Shown here one piece after another: positions 8,852 through 17,618 of a DNA stretch of 64,000 nt. The position numbers and the translations under genes are program-made. The stretch comes from Streptomyces geranii (lineage in GTDB: Bacteria; Actinomycetota; Actinomycetes; Streptomycetales; Streptomycetaceae). The DNA is taken from assembly GCF_002954775.1 (NCBI RefSeq), contig NZ_KZ672952.1, forward strand, positions 562,883 to 626,882, given 5' to 3'. How positions within the stretch are numbered: position 1 is the stretch's first letter; the number at the start of each line of letters is the position of its first letter. The notes beneath the pieces are model-generated. The model was not told the DNA's origin. It worked only from the letters and a program-made list of their open reading frames with translations, and did no database searches.

Positions 8852-9083
8852 CTGGCGTTCCTCCATGGGTGGGGGGATGTGGGGGAAGGCGGTGCGGGTG
8901 CAAGGTGATCGAGGTACTGCAGTGCTGAATCTGCGCGCGTAGAACGGGCGTCGGAGCCCTCCCGGTGCACACAAGGCAGGACCGTACCGACAAGATCGAC
9001 GCCGCCGGGAGGTCCGGCCGGGGTTTCACGTAAAGCTCTTACGCACGAGCAACCACTTGCCGGGAAGCGGTATTTGAGGATGT

Positions 9084-9983
9084 TTACGGCCGATGCGATG
9101 CGTCGAACCGGGCCAACTCGTTGTCCGTCAGCTGCAGTCCGCCCGCAGCCACGTTGTCCACGACGTGCTCCGGGTCGCCCGTGCCCGGGATGGCGAGGAC
9201 ATGCGCCCCCTGGTGCAGACTCCAGGCGATCCGGACCTGGGCCGGGCTGACGCCGTGCGCACGGGCGACGGCGAGCACCGCGTCGTCGTGGCTGTCGGTG
9301 GCACCCCGGGCTCCCCCACTGCCCGCGACGGCGAAGAAGGGCACGAAGGCGATGCCGAACTCCCCGCACAGCCGCAGGAGTTCGTCGCCCTCGGGGTCGG
9401 GCAGGTCCAGCGCGAACCGGTTCTGCACGCACACCACGGGGGCGATCGCCCGCGCCTCGGCGAGGTGTCGGGGCTCGACCCCGGAGATCCCGAGGTGGCG
9501 GATCAGGCCGGCCTCGCGCAGCTCGGCGAGCGCGCCGAAGTGCTCGGCGATGGAGTCCTGCCGTGTCCGCCGCAGATTGACCACGTCGAGATGGTCGCGC
9601 CCGAGCTGACGCAGGTTCTCCTCGACGTGTCCGCGCAGTTGGTCGGGGCGGGCGGAGGTGCCCCACTCCCCCGAGTAGTCGCGGTACGGGCCGACCTTGG
9701 TGACGATGACGAGGTCGTCCGGGTAGGGGGCCAGCGCGCTGTTGATCAGTTCGTTGGCGGAGCGCAGCGCGGAGAAGTAGAAGTCGGCGGTGTCGATGTG
9801 GTTGACGCCGAGTTCGACGGCCTTCCGCAGCACGGCCAGCGACCGTTCGCGATCGCTGGGCGTGCCGAGATGGAAGGCGGCGCTGCCGGTGAGCCGCATG
9901 GCTCCGAAGCCGAGCCGGTTGACGGTGAGATCGCCGAGTTTCCAGGTGCCCGCGGCGTCCGCGGTGATCGTCTCCGAGGTCAT
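9084..9983 (-). CDS. Aldo/keto reductase
   Basis: A 299-residue TIM-barrel reductase (MTSETITADAAGTWKLGD start). The catalytic residues are visible: Asp and Tyr in HIDTADFYF and Lys in VIVTKVGP. The usual His region reads VVNLRRT, so the catalytic His is not obvious. The C-terminal VLAIPGTGDPEHV is the NADPH-binding region. Length and the HIDTADFY motif fit the YeaE/Tas group of general oxidoreductases. It has no operon partner and its substrate is unknown. Confidence 0.82.
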   Translation of the reverse strand: MTSETITADAAGTWKLGDLTVNRLGFGAMRLTGSAAFHLGTPSDRERSLAVLRKAVELGVNHIDTADFYFSALRSANELINSALAPYPDDLVIVTKVGPYRDYSGEWGTSARPDQLRGHVEENLRQLGRDHLDVVNLRRTRQDSIAEHFGALAELREAGLIRHLGISGVEPRHLAEARAIAPVVCVQNRFALDLPDPEGDELLRLCGEFGIAFVPFFAVAGSGGARGATDSHDDAVLAVARAHGVSPAQVRIAWSLHQGAHVLAIPGTGDPEHVVDNVAAGGLQLTDNELARFDASHRP

Positions 9984-10047
9984 TCGACGGAGTCTCGCAC
10001 GCGCCCCGGGCACCGGATCGGCGTTCTTACCGTCCTCTTGGCTCCTT

Positions 10048-11418
10048 TTACGGATACACGTACGTGTTCAGCGTCGCCACCGCCGCGGCGGGATTGCCCA
10101 GGTTGTAGTGGTCCACCGCCAGGAAGTTCGGCTTCTTTCGGGCCGCCGGCTGGCAGAAGCGCTGGGCCCTGTCCGCGAGTTTGGTGTTGTCCGTCGTCGC
10201 CGTGGAGGTGATCGCCGCGTCGCGGAAGTGGTTCATGACGAAGAGGGGCTTGAAGGCGCCCGACGTGAGGGTCAGGGGGGTGTTGGAGTCGGCGCCGTAC
10301 CAACGGCTGTAGCAGGACCAGTCGGAGGAGCCGATGCCGCCGCCCATCGACCAGTAGTTCTCCACGGTCCACTCGCGCTGGTACATCACGCCGAACGTGT
10401 CCCGGGTCAGGCCCGCGCTCTGGTCCGACGCGCGGCTGTGGTCCGTGAAGATCAGCAGGCGGTCGTTGGCCGCGATCAGGTCGGCCACCTTCGGCCAGCC
10501 GTTCTGGCGTACGCCGGTCTGGTCGGGGCGGTAGAGGACGTCCGACAGGCCGCTGACGCGGGCGAGTTCGCCGCGCAGGACGCCCGGGTCGACGTAGTCC
10601 TCCAGGAAGACGGTGACGACCTGCGTGGGGTTCTGCTTGAGGAAGTCGACCATCCGCTGGAGGTCCACCCAGAGCGCGACCGGGCTGCCGACCAGGGTGC
10701 AGCTGTTGTGGCAGAGGATCGCGCCGTCGGAGGTCTGGTGGATGTCCAGCATGAACCCCCGTACGCCGTCCGCCAGTTGCTGGTTGATGCCGCGCGTCTG
10801 GTTCGGGACCAGGTTGACGAAGGGCGGGGCGAAGCCGCCGTCCACGCCGTTGGCGTACGCGTTGTGGGCGGTGAGGAACGTGACCTGGTCCAGGGTCCGT
10901 TGGTCCGCCGGCGGCATCGGGGAGACCGTCGGGGTGACCGGGGTGAGGTACCACGTCGCCAGGCCGCCCGCGCCGCCGATCGCCAGCTGGTCCGGGTAGT
11001 TGGCGCCCGAGGGCTTCGCGGCGACCGTCAGGTAGCGGGTCGTGCCGGGGGCCTTCAAGGTGTACTGGTCAGTGCCTGACGGGGTGATCTCCCAGGCCGC
11101 GTCCGCGCTCGTACACGCGACGGTCCTCGCCAGGTCGCCGGAGCGGCCGAGGCAGCTGCCCGCCGTGTCGGTGCTCTCCAGGAGGTACGAGGTCCCGCTC
11201 GCGCGCAGCGTCCACTGCTGGCGGTCCTCGTTACCCTTCGGCCTGTGCTGCTCGACCGCCCCCGCGTCGTCGGCGGCGTTGAGTCCGGTCGTCGCGCTCT
11301 GGACGTAGTACGCGCCGGCGGCCGGCACGGGGGCGGCCAGGGCGGGCGGTGCCGGTGCGGCAACCGCCGCCACCAGAGCGGCAGTTGCGGTGAGGAGTGC
11401 GGTGCGGGGGGTTGGCAT
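10048..11418 (-). CDS. Secreted PI-PLC X-domain protein with lectin-like N-terminus
   Basis: A 456-residue exported protein. Residues 1-29 are a Sec signal peptide (LLTATAALVAAVAAP, cleavage near ALA-AP). Residues 35-160 resemble a ricin-type beta-trefoil region (QQWTLRASGTSYLLES). The rest is a phosphatidylinositol-specific phospholipase C X-type barrel. The two catalytic histidines lie in TFLTAHNAYAN and GAILCHNSC, with FLEDYVDPG and FTDHSRASD further on. Family members cleave phosphatidylinositol or glycosyl-PI outside the cell. Substrate and role here are not known. It is divergent from the acyl-CoA dehydrogenase at 11646 across 227 bp. Confidence 0.82.
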   Translation of the reverse strand: MPTPRTALLTATAALVAAVAAPAPPALAAPVPAAGAYYVQSATTGLNAADDAGAVEQHRPKGNEDRQQWTLRASGTSYLLESTDTAGSCLGRSGDLARTVACTSADAAWEITPSGTDQYTLKAPGTTRYLTVAAKPSGANYPDQLAIGGAGGLATWYLTPVTPTVSPMPPADQRTLDQVTFLTAHNAYANGVDGGFAPPFVNLVPNQTRGINQQLADGVRGFMLDIHQTSDGAILCHNSCTLVGSPVALWVDLQRMVDFLKQNPTQVVTVFLEDYVDPGVLRGELARVSGLSDVLYRPDQTGVRQNGWPKVADLIAANDRLLIFTDHSRASDQSAGLTRDTFGVMYQREWTVENYWSMGGGIGSSDWSCYSRWYGADSNTPLTLTSGAFKPLFVMNHFRDAAITSTATTDNTKLADRAQRFCQPAARKKPNFLAVDHYNLGNPAAAVATLNTYVYP

Positions 11419-11451
11419 CTACGAGGCCCTTCATCAACTCGGCGACTCAAC

Positions 11452-11504
11452 TACGTGTTCAGACGGCTCACTTACGCGTTCAGGCAGCTCGCTTACGCGT
11501 TCAG
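11452..11504. repeat. Three 11-bp iterons at 21-bp spacing
   Basis: TACGTGTTCAG (11452-11462), TACGCGTTCAG (11473-11483) and TACGCGTTCAG (11494-11504) lie exactly 21 bp apart, two helical turns, in the divergent gap between the PI-PLC and acyl-CoA dehydrogenase genes. Such phasing suggests a regulator binding on one face of the DNA. Simple tandem duplication is the alternative. Confidence 0.55.
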
Positions 11505-11587
11505 CAGGGGCATGACATCACGAAGCCCCGCACCACGTCTGCACACCCACCACACCCGCAACCCAACCGTCAGCAGCCGTCTACCTC

Positions 11588-11602
11588 TTCGGTCTGACCT
11601 TT
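11588..11602. promoter_or_regulatory. Candidate FadR-type GntR operator 1
   Basis: TTCGGTCTGACCTTT contains the dyad GGTC-T-GACC, which fits the GT-N3-AC core known for FadR-subfamily GntR regulators. An identical 15-mer occurs at 14582-14596. A TATG-like -10 follows directly, so bound repressor would block the promoter of the 11646 unit. The regulator is probably the GntR protein at 13688-14458. Confidence 0.55.
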
Positions 11603-11645
11603 GGTATGTTTCGACGCCACCGAGGCTGCGGGAGGCGTTCGGACT

Positions 11646-12812
11646 GTGGACTTCGAGCTGACCGAAGATCAGGAAACGATCCGCAAGGCCGTCGCCGGAC
11701 TGCTGCGCGACTTCGACGACCGCTACTGGATGGAGAAGGACCGGGACCACGAGTTCCCGGCCGAGTTCTACGACGCCGTCGCGCGCGGCGGCTGGCTGGG
11801 GCTGACGATTCCCGAGGAGTACGGCGGCCACGGGCTCGGCATCACCGAGGCCTCGCTGCTGCTCGAAGAGGTCGCGCGCTCGGGCGGCGGGATGAACGCG
11901 GCCAGCGCCATCCATCTGTCCATCTTCGGGATGCATCCCGTCGTCGTGCACGGCTCCGAGGAGCTGAAGCGCCGGACGCTCCCCCGTATCGCCAACGGTG
12001 ACCTGCACGTCTGTTTCGGTGTCACCGAGCCCGGTGCCGGTCTGGACACGACGAGCATCACGACGTACGCGCGCCGGGACGGTGACCACTACGTGGTGAA
12101 CGGCCGGAAGGTGTGGATCTCCAAGGCGTTGGAGTCGGAGAAGATCCTGCTGCTGACGCGCACGGCGAAGGTCGGCGAGGTCGCGAAGCGGACCGACGGG
12201 ATGACGCTCTTCCTGACCGATCTCGACCGGGCCCATGTCGACATCCGTCCCATACCGAAGATGGGCCGCAACGCCGTCACCTCGAACGAGCTGTTCATCG
12301 ACGAGCTGCGGGTGCCGGTCGAGGACCGGGTCGGCGAGGAGGGGCAGGGGTTCCGGTATCTCCTCGACGGGCTCAATCCGGAGCGGATGCTGATCGCCGC
12401 CGAGGCGCTGGGCATCGGGCGGGTCGCGCTCGACAAGGCCGTGCGGTACGGGAAGGAGCGGGTCGTCTTCGACCGGCCCATCGGCATGAACCAGGGGGTG
12501 CAGTTCCCGCTCGCGGACTCGCTGGCCCGGCTGGACGCGGCCGAGCTGGTGCTGCGCAAGGCGACCTGGCTGTACGACCACGGCCGCCCGTGCGGGCGCG
12601 AGGCCAACACCGCCAAGTACCTGTGCGCGGACGCCGGGTTCACTGCGGCGGACCGCGCGCTGCAGACGCATGGCGGGATGGGCTACTCGGAGGAGTACCA
12701 CGTGGCCCGCTATTTCCGGGAGGCGCGGCTGATGCGGATCGCGCCGATCAGCCAGGAGATGATCCTCAACTATCTCGGCTCGCATGTGCTCGGCCTGCCC
12801 AGGAGTTACTAG
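11646..12812 (+). CDS. Acyl-CoA dehydrogenase
   Basis: A 388-residue flavoprotein starting at GTG 11646 with GGGAGG upstream. The order is an N-terminal helical domain (VDFELTEDQETIRKAV), the middle beta domain with the FAD/substrate motif CFGVTEPGAGLDTTS, and the C-terminal helices ending THGGMGYSEEYHVARYFREAR. It introduces an alpha-beta double bond into acyl-CoA and passes electrons to ETF. At the usual SCAD-type base position it reads APISQEM rather than GTSE, so the base position is uncertain. It is followed 16 bp later by an SDR, suggesting a small beta-oxidation unit controlled from the operator at 11588. Confidence 0.9.
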   Translation: MDFELTEDQETIRKAVAGLLRDFDDRYWMEKDRDHEFPAEFYDAVARGGWLGLTIPEEYGGHGLGITEASLLLEEVARSGGGMNAASAIHLSIFGMHPVVVHGSEELKRRTLPRIANGDLHVCFGVTEPGAGLDTTSITTYARRDGDHYVVNGRKVWISKALESEKILLLTRTAKVGEVAKRTDGMTLFLTDLDRAHVDIRPIPKMGRNAVTSNELFIDELRVPVEDRVGEEGQGFRYLLDGLNPERMLIAAEALGIGRVALDKAVRYGKERVVFDRPIGMNQGVQFPLADSLARLDAAELVLRKATWLYDHGRPCGREANTAKYLCADAGFTAADRALQTHGGMGYSEEYHVARYFREARLMRIAPISQEMILNYLGSHVLGLPRSY

Positions 12813-12828
12813 TCACCGGGAGTGAGTC

Positions 12829-13596
12829 ATGAGCGTCAGCAGCGGGTTGTTCGATCTCACCGGCCGCTCCGCGCTGGTCACCGGCGCGGCCGGCGGAATC
12901 GGCTCCGCCGTCGCCCAGGCACTCGCCCGCGCCGGTGCCGCAGTACTGGTGACGGACGTGGACGGGGACGCGGCTGCCGTCGTCGCCGGGAAGATCGGGG
13001 CCGCCGGGTTCACCGCGGACAGTGCCGCGCTCGACGTACGGGACCGGGCCGCCGCCGATGCCGCGGCGGCGCGGGCGGCCGGGCTCGCGGGCGGGACACT
13101 GCACATCGTCGTCAACAACGCCGGAGTCACCGCGCCCGCCATGTTCGACAAGCTGGAGGAGGAGTCGTTCCGGCGGATCGTCGACATCCACCTCATGGGG
13201 ACCTTCCACTGCTCCCAGGCCGCGCTGCCCTTCCTCCCGGAGGACGGCAGGGGCCGGATCATCAACGTCACGTCGTCGGCCGGTCTCGTCGGGACGCTCG
13301 GGCAGGTGAACTACTCCGCCGCGAAGGCGGGCGTCATCGGGTTCACGAAGTCGCTGGCGCGTGAACTCGCGCGCCGCCAGATCCTGGTGAACGCGCTGGC
13401 GCCGCTTGCCGCGACGCCGATGACGGAGACGATCCGTACGAACGAGAAGTTCGCCGCCCCGATGCTCGCGCGCATCCCGCTGGGGCGCTGGGCGGCGCCC
13501 GAGGAGATCGCGGGCGCCTTCGTCTTCCTCGCCTCGGACGCCGCGTCCTTCGTCACCGGGCAGGTGCTGCCGGTGGACGGGGGTCTCGTGATGTGA
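12829..13596 (+). CDS. SDR, FabG-like 3-hydroxyacyl dehydrogenase
   Basis: A 255-residue classical short-chain dehydrogenase. The cofactor motif is TGAAGGIGSA (residues 19-28), followed by NNAGVT, catalytic Ser in NVTSSAG, Tyr and Lys in YSAAKAG, and the C-terminal VLPVDGG typical of FabG. It probably oxidises a 3-hydroxyacyl-CoA with NAD+ after the dehydrogenase encoded 16 bp upstream. FabG annotation by similarity would suggest fatty acid synthesis, but the setting favours catabolism. Confidence 0.88.
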   Translation: MSVSSGLFDLTGRSALVTGAAGGIGSAVAQALARAGAAVLVTDVDGDAAAVVAGKIGAAGFTADSAALDVRDRAAADAAAARAAGLAGGTLHIVVNNAGVTAPAMFDKLEEESFRRIVDIHLMGTFHCSQAALPFLPEDGRGRIINVTSSAGLVGTLGQVNYSAAKAGVIGFTKSLARELARRQILVNALAPLAATPMTETIRTNEKFAAPMLARIPLGRWAAPEEIAGAFVFLASDAASFVTGQVLPVDGGLVM

Positions 13597-13610
13597 CGGA
13601 CGGGGCGGGA

Positions 13611-13622
13611 TGTCATGTGACA
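13611..13622. promoter_or_regulatory. Perfect palindrome before the GntR gene
   Basis: TGTCA-TG-TGACA is a perfect 12-bp dyad in the 91-bp gap between the SDR and the GntR regulator. The position suits autoregulation, but it differs from the GGTCTGACC sites, so the assignment is weak. Confidence 0.3.
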
Positions 13623-13687
13623 GGCCGCACGGGTCCCGGATTGAATGGTCCGGCCGCAGTGGTGTCGCCGACGAGAGGTCTGAACCC

Positions 13688-14458
13688 GTGCAGAGCGCCG
13701 GACGTTCCACCAGTGACCCGCGCTTCGACGTGGTGCGGGTGCCCAAGGCGTCGGACGTGCTGGCCGCCGAGGTGCGGGAGCGGATCCTCTCCGGCGAGTT
13801 CACCGAGGGCATGGCCCTGCCGCCGGAGCGTCAGCTGGTCGACCAGACGGGGCTGAGCCGGGCGACGGTGCGCGAGGCGCTGCGCATCCTCGAAGTCGAA
13901 CGGCTGGTGCGGATCAGGCCGGGGCGCGGCGGCGGCGCCTTCGTGCACCGGCCGGGGCGCGAGTCGGTGGCGAACACGGTACGGCTGGTCATCCGGGGTC
14001 AGCAGATCCGCCTTGAGGCGCTGCACGAGACGCGCGAGGCGATCGAGCCGACGTGCGCGGCGCTGGCCGCGAAGCGGCGTACACCGGCCGACCTCGCCGA
14101 ACTCGACGCGGCGCACGCCGAGTTGGTCGCGGCCGACGACGACGTCCCGCGCTTTCTGCGGGCCAACGTCCGCTGGCACACCGCCGTGGCGAAGGCCGGT
14201 GACAACGAGCTGCTGATCGGTTTCATGACCGCGCTCTCCCAGTCGATCTACGCCGCCACGGACATCGACCAGTTCATGGACGCGGAGATCCGCGACGTCA
14301 CCGCCCGCGCCCACGCCCGCATCACCGAGGCGATCCGGGCGCAGGACGGGCCCGCCGCGATGCGGCGGATGACCCGGCATGTGTGCGGGTTCGCGCGCGC
14401 GGCGGCCGAGGCGGACCCGCGGCAGCGCCTGGAGCTGCCCGAGCCGGACAGCGACTGA
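13688..14458 (+). CDS. FadR-subfamily GntR transcriptional regulator
   Basis: A 256-residue protein. The winged helix-turn-helix (residues 15-85) contains LPPERQLVDQTGLSRATVREAL, and the C-terminal all-helical FCD effector domain has likely metal-binding histidines in VRWHTAVAKAGDNE and ARAHARI. FCD regulators usually sense organic acids or acyl-CoAs and are released from DNA by ligand. The GTG at 13688 has GAGAGG upstream. It sits between two catabolic units that share an identical 15-bp dyad in their promoters (11588 and 14582), so it is the obvious candidate local repressor. The ligand is unknown. Confidence 0.9.
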   Translation: MQSAGRSTSDPRFDVVRVPKASDVLAAEVRERILSGEFTEGMALPPERQLVDQTGLSRATVREALRILEVERLVRIRPGRGGGAFVHRPGRESVANTVRLVIRGQQIRLEALHETREAIEPTCAALAAKRRTPADLAELDAAHAELVAADDDVPRFLRANVRWHTAVAKAGDNELLIGFMTALSQSIYAATDIDQFMDAEIRDVTARAHARITEAIRAQDGPAAMRRMTRHVCGFARAAAEADPRQRLELPEPDSD

Positions 14459-14539
14459 CAGCGACTGACAACGCCTGACGCCGGTTCGCACACGGGGAAG
14501 CCACGGCTCCCGCCCCTCCCCATCCAAGCCTCACTCATG

Positions 14540-14556
14540 CGAGAATGGGATTTCCA
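14540..14556. promoter_or_regulatory. 17-bp palindromic operator, site 1
   Basis: CGAGAATGGGATTTCCA is a variant of the window-wide dyad TGAGAATNNNATTCTCA, matching 11 of the 14 arm positions. It lies 42 bp upstream of the GntR-type site and 117 bp before the ten-gene operon at 14657, so that operon may be under dual control. Confidence 0.5.
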
Positions 14557-14581
14557 TTTCGCGTGAACAACACTCTTCACT

Positions 14582-14596
14582 TTCGGTCTGACCTTT
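14582..14596. promoter_or_regulatory. Candidate FadR-type GntR operator 2
   Basis: This 15-mer is identical to 11588-11602 (TTCGGTCTGACCTTT). A possible -10 (TACTAG) follows directly, so it would sit inside the promoter of the operon starting at 14657. Two exact copies at the only two + strand promoters beside the GntR gene support a functional operator. Confidence 0.55.
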
Positions 14597-14656
14597 ACTA
14601 GCATCCGAGATCGACCGACCAGTGACAGTGGCACGGCTGCGAGGGAGAGGGTGCGC

Positions 14657-15451
14657 ATGGGTGAGGCCGGTTCCGTCCTGACCGTGACCGCCGACGGCGA
14701 TGTCCGTGTCGTCACCCTGAACAGGCCCGACCGGCTCAACGGTGTCTCCGAGGAGCTGCACCGCCGACTCGCCGAGGTGTGGCGGGAGTTGGCGGACGAT
14801 CCCAAGGCACGGGCCGTCGTTCTCACAGGTGCGGGACGGGCGTTCAGCGCGGGCGGCGACTTCGACCATCTGCGCCGCCATCACACCGACGCCGAGCTGC
14901 GGGAGCGGTCGATCCGGCTCGACCGGACGATCCAGACGGAGATGATCCGCTTCCCGCTGCCCGTCGTGGCCGCCGTCAACGGCCCTGCGGTGGGCCTGGG
15001 TTGCAGCCTGGCGCTGGGCTGCGACCTGGTCCTGATGGCCGACGACGCCTATCTCGCGGACCCGCACATCTCGGTGGGCCTGGTGGCCGGCGACGGCGGT
15101 GTGACCCTCTGGCCGCTGCTCACGAGCCTGCTGCGGGTGAAGGAGTACCTCTTCACCGGGGACCGCATCCCCGCCGCGACGGCGGTCCAACTGGGCCTGG
15201 CCAACCGGGTGGTGGCGTCCGCCGACCTCCACCAGGAGGCGCTGGCGCTGGCCCACCGGCTGGCGGCGCAGCCCGCGGAGGCGCTGCGCGCGACGAAGGC
15301 GGCGCTGGCGGCCGTGGTGGAACAGGCGACCCGGGGCGGCATGGAGGCGGCGCTGATGGCCGAGCGGGCCACGATGACCAGCCCGGACCACATCCGGATC
15401 ATCGACGAACTGGCGTCGCGGGCCGAACGCCGTTCGCAGGGCGGGGAGTGA
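14657..15451 (+). CDS. Crotonase-family protein without catalytic Glu pair
   Basis: A 264-residue crotonase-fold protein. CoA-binding and oxyanion features are present (GRAFSAGGDFDHL, NGPAVGLGC). Where hydratases have their two catalytic glutamates it reads GLGCSL and PHISVGLVAGDGG, so both are replaced (Ser and His). Ordinary hydration is therefore unlikely. Isomerase, hydrolase or decarboxylase activity are options within the fold. ATG 14657 is preferred to GTG 14651 because GAGGGAG is better spaced. It is the first gene of a ten-gene operon and is followed 6 bp later by an acyl-CoA dehydrogenase subunit. Confidence 0.85.
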   Translation: MGEAGSVLTVTADGDVRVVTLNRPDRLNGVSEELHRRLAEVWRELADDPKARAVVLTGAGRAFSAGGDFDHLRRHHTDAELRERSIRLDRTIQTEMIRFPLPVVAAVNGPAVGLGCSLALGCDLVLMADDAYLADPHISVGLVAGDGGVTLWPLLTSLLRVKEYLFTGDRIPAATAVQLGLANRVVASADLHQEALALAHRLAAQPAEALRATKAALAAVVEQATRGGMEAALMAERATMTSPDHIRIIDELASRAERRSQGGE

Positions 15452-15457
15452 CCGCCC

Positions 15458-16450
15458 GTGGAGACCAAGGAGTTCGTGCTCGTACGTGACCTGCTGCGGT
15501 CGTTCGCCGCCCGGTTCCGCGTGGGCTCGGCAGACGACGTCAAGCCCTCGGCCGGCGCCGCCGCGCAGGAGGCGCTCGGCGAGCTGGGCCTGGGCGAACT
15601 GCGCCGGTCCACTCCCCCGGCCGCCACCGTGCAGGAGTGCGCACTGCTCGCCGAGGAACACGGCGGCCTGCCGCTGCCCACCTCCCTCCTCGGTACGGTC
15701 CTGCTGGCTCCGGAACTGCTCCGCCTGCTCGGAGCACCAGCGGCGCCCGGCGGCACCCCGACGATCGCCCTCGCCCGCGACCTCCGTTTCCCCGACGCGA
15801 GCCCCTCCCCGCTCGTCGCCTGGGACAGCGAGGGCGCGGACGAGGCGCTGTGCGTGCACCCGGACGGGACGGTGACGGCGGTGGGCCTCGGGCAGGCGGC
15901 ACCGAGCGTGGATCTGCTGCGGGCGATCCGTACGGCGGGGCCGGCGCGGCGCGTGGTCGGACGGCTCACCCTCGCCGGACAACGGCACTGGCAGGCGTAC
16001 GCGTTGGTCGTCGTGGCCGCCGAACTCATGGGCGCGGCACGGTCGTTCGTCGGGCAGAGCGTGGCGTACGCGCGGGAGCGCAGCCAGTACGGGCGGCCGG
16101 TCGGGTCGTTCCAGGCGGTGCAGCATCTGCTCGCCGACGCGACCGTACAGGTCGAGGCCTGCGCCAGCGCGACCCGGTACGCCGCCTGGTGTCTCGACCA
16201 CGAGTCGCCGGAGCGGGCGCTGGTCGCCGCGCGGGTCGCGAAGGCCGAGGTGAACAGGTCAGCGGTGGAGGCGGTGTACGCCGGTATGCAGGTGTTCGGC
16301 GGGATCGCGCAGACGTGGGAGCACGTGGCGCACCTGTATCTGCGCAAGGTGCGCGTGGGCGCGACGGTGCTGGCCACGACGGCCGATCTGCTGACGGCGC
16401 TGGCCGAACCGGAGCCGGCGGCAGTGGCAGTGGTGGAGGCGGTGCGATGA
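15458..16450 (+). CDS. Acyl-CoA dehydrogenase, partner subunit
   Basis: A 330-residue, short acyl-CoA dehydrogenase homologue with a shrunken N-terminal and middle part but a normal C-terminal helical domain (YARERSQYGRPVGSFQAVQHLLAD, later AGMQVFGGIAQTWEH). Such short forms pair with a longer subunit in the alpha2-beta2 dehydrogenases known from mycobacterial cholesterol catabolism (FadE28-FadE29 type). It is joined by an ATGA overlap to the next gene, which fits a heteromer made in equal amounts. It may contribute half of the FAD site rather than the base. Confidence 0.85.
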   Translation: METKEFVLVRDLLRSFAARFRVGSADDVKPSAGAAAQEALGELGLGELRRSTPPAATVQECALLAEEHGGLPLPTSLLGTVLLAPELLRLLGAPAAPGGTPTIALARDLRFPDASPSPLVAWDSEGADEALCVHPDGTVTAVGLGQAAPSVDLLRAIRTAGPARRVVGRLTLAGQRHWQAYALVVVAAELMGAARSFVGQSVAYARERSQYGRPVGSFQAVQHLLADATVQVEACASATRYAAWCLDHESPERALVAARVAKAEVNRSAVEAVYAGMQVFGGIAQTWEHVAHLYLRKVRVGATVLATTADLLTALAEPEPAAVAVVEAVR

Positions 16451-17592
16451 GCGACGTCCCGCTGGACTTCGGCGACCCCGCCGACCTGAACCGGCTCCGT
16501 ACGGAGTTCCGTGCCTGGCTGGCCGAACACCCGCTCCCCGAGCGTCACTTGGACGAACCGGCACCCGTCTTCCTGCTTCGCTGGCACCAGCTGCTGCACT
16601 CGGGTGGCTGGGTCGGTCTCGATGTGCCGGAGCGGTACGGCGGTCGCGGTCTGACGGCTCTTCACCAGGTCGCGATCAGCGACGAGTTGGGCGCCTGCCG
16701 GGCCCCGGGGGTCCCCCGGATCGGCTATCTCGCCCACGCCCTGCTGGAGTTCGGCTCCGAGGAACAGCGGCTGCGCATGCTGCCGAGGATGCTGGCGGGC
16801 GACGACGTCTGGTGTCAGGGGTTCAGCGAGCCTGGCGCGGGCTCGGACCTCGCCGGGATGAGCACCTTCGCGGAGCGCCGCGGCGATCACTACCTGGTCC
16901 GGGGCCAGAAGCTCTGGACCAGCTACGCCCAGTACTCCGGCCTGTGCCTGCTCCTGGCCCGCACGGACCGCACCGGCTCACCGCACCGCTCGATCACGGC
17001 GTTCGCGCTGCCGCTGGACCGGGCGGGCGTGACCGTACGGCCGTTGCGGGCGGCCAACGGGGACGACGAGTTCTGCGAGCTGTTCCTCGACGACGTACGC
17101 GTCGAGGAGTCCGAGCGGGTCGGCGCCGAGGGCGACGGCTGGCCGCTGGCGATGACGACGGTGTCGTACGAGCGCAACGCCCTCGACACCGGCCATCTGT
17201 CGAAGTACGGGCTGCTCGTCGAACGCCTGCGCTCCGCCGCCCGGTTGCGGGCGGACCCGCTCCCGGACGGGCTGCGTTCGGAGATCGGGCAGTGCTACGT
17301 GGACTACGAGGTCCTGGTGGCGCATGCCAGGCGCCGTACCGCCGAGCGGCTGAGCGGGCAGGCGGCCGGACCCGAGTCGTCCATCGACAAGCTGCTGATG
17401 ACGAGGGCCGAGCAGCGGCTGTACGAGACGGCGCTCAAGGTGTTTCCGGAGCAGCTGGCCGAGGACGGCGGCGAGATCTTCGGTGAGTATCTCTATTCCA
17501 GGGCCGCCTCCGTGTACGGCGGTACTTCCCAGATCCAGCGGAACATCATCGCGAAACGGGTCCTTCATCTCCCTTCGTCCGGCCAGTCCTGA
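16447..17592 (+). CDS. Acyl-CoA dehydrogenase, large subunit
   Basis: A 381-residue protein with the complete three-domain layout, including GFSEPGAGSDLAGM (FAD/substrate loop), WTSYAQYS and the C-terminal AASVYGGTSQIQRNII. The residue usually Glu in GTSEIQ is Gln, so a SCAD-type base is missing and catalysis may use another Glu or the partner. The gene begins by ATGA overlap with the 330-residue partner gene. The paired arrangement is typical of enzymes acting on bulky or ring-bearing CoA esters, which is an inference here. Confidence 0.88.
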   Translation: MSDVPLDFGDPADLNRLRTEFRAWLAEHPLPERHLDEPAPVFLLRWHQLLHSGGWVGLDVPERYGGRGLTALHQVAISDELGACRAPGVPRIGYLAHALLEFGSEEQRLRMLPRMLAGDDVWCQGFSEPGAGSDLAGMSTFAERRGDHYLVRGQKLWTSYAQYSGLCLLLARTDRTGSPHRSITAFALPLDRAGVTVRPLRAANGDDEFCELFLDDVRVEESERVGAEGDGWPLAMTTVSYERNALDTGHLSKYGLLVERLRSAARLRADPLPDGLRSEIGQCYVDYEVLVAHARRRTAERLSGQAAGPESSIDKLLMTRAEQRLYETALKVFPEQLAEDGGEIFGEYLYSRAASVYGGTSQIQRNIIAKRVLHLPSSGQS

Positions 17593-17618
17593 GCCCTGGA
17601 GCCCCTGGAGCCTGCTCG

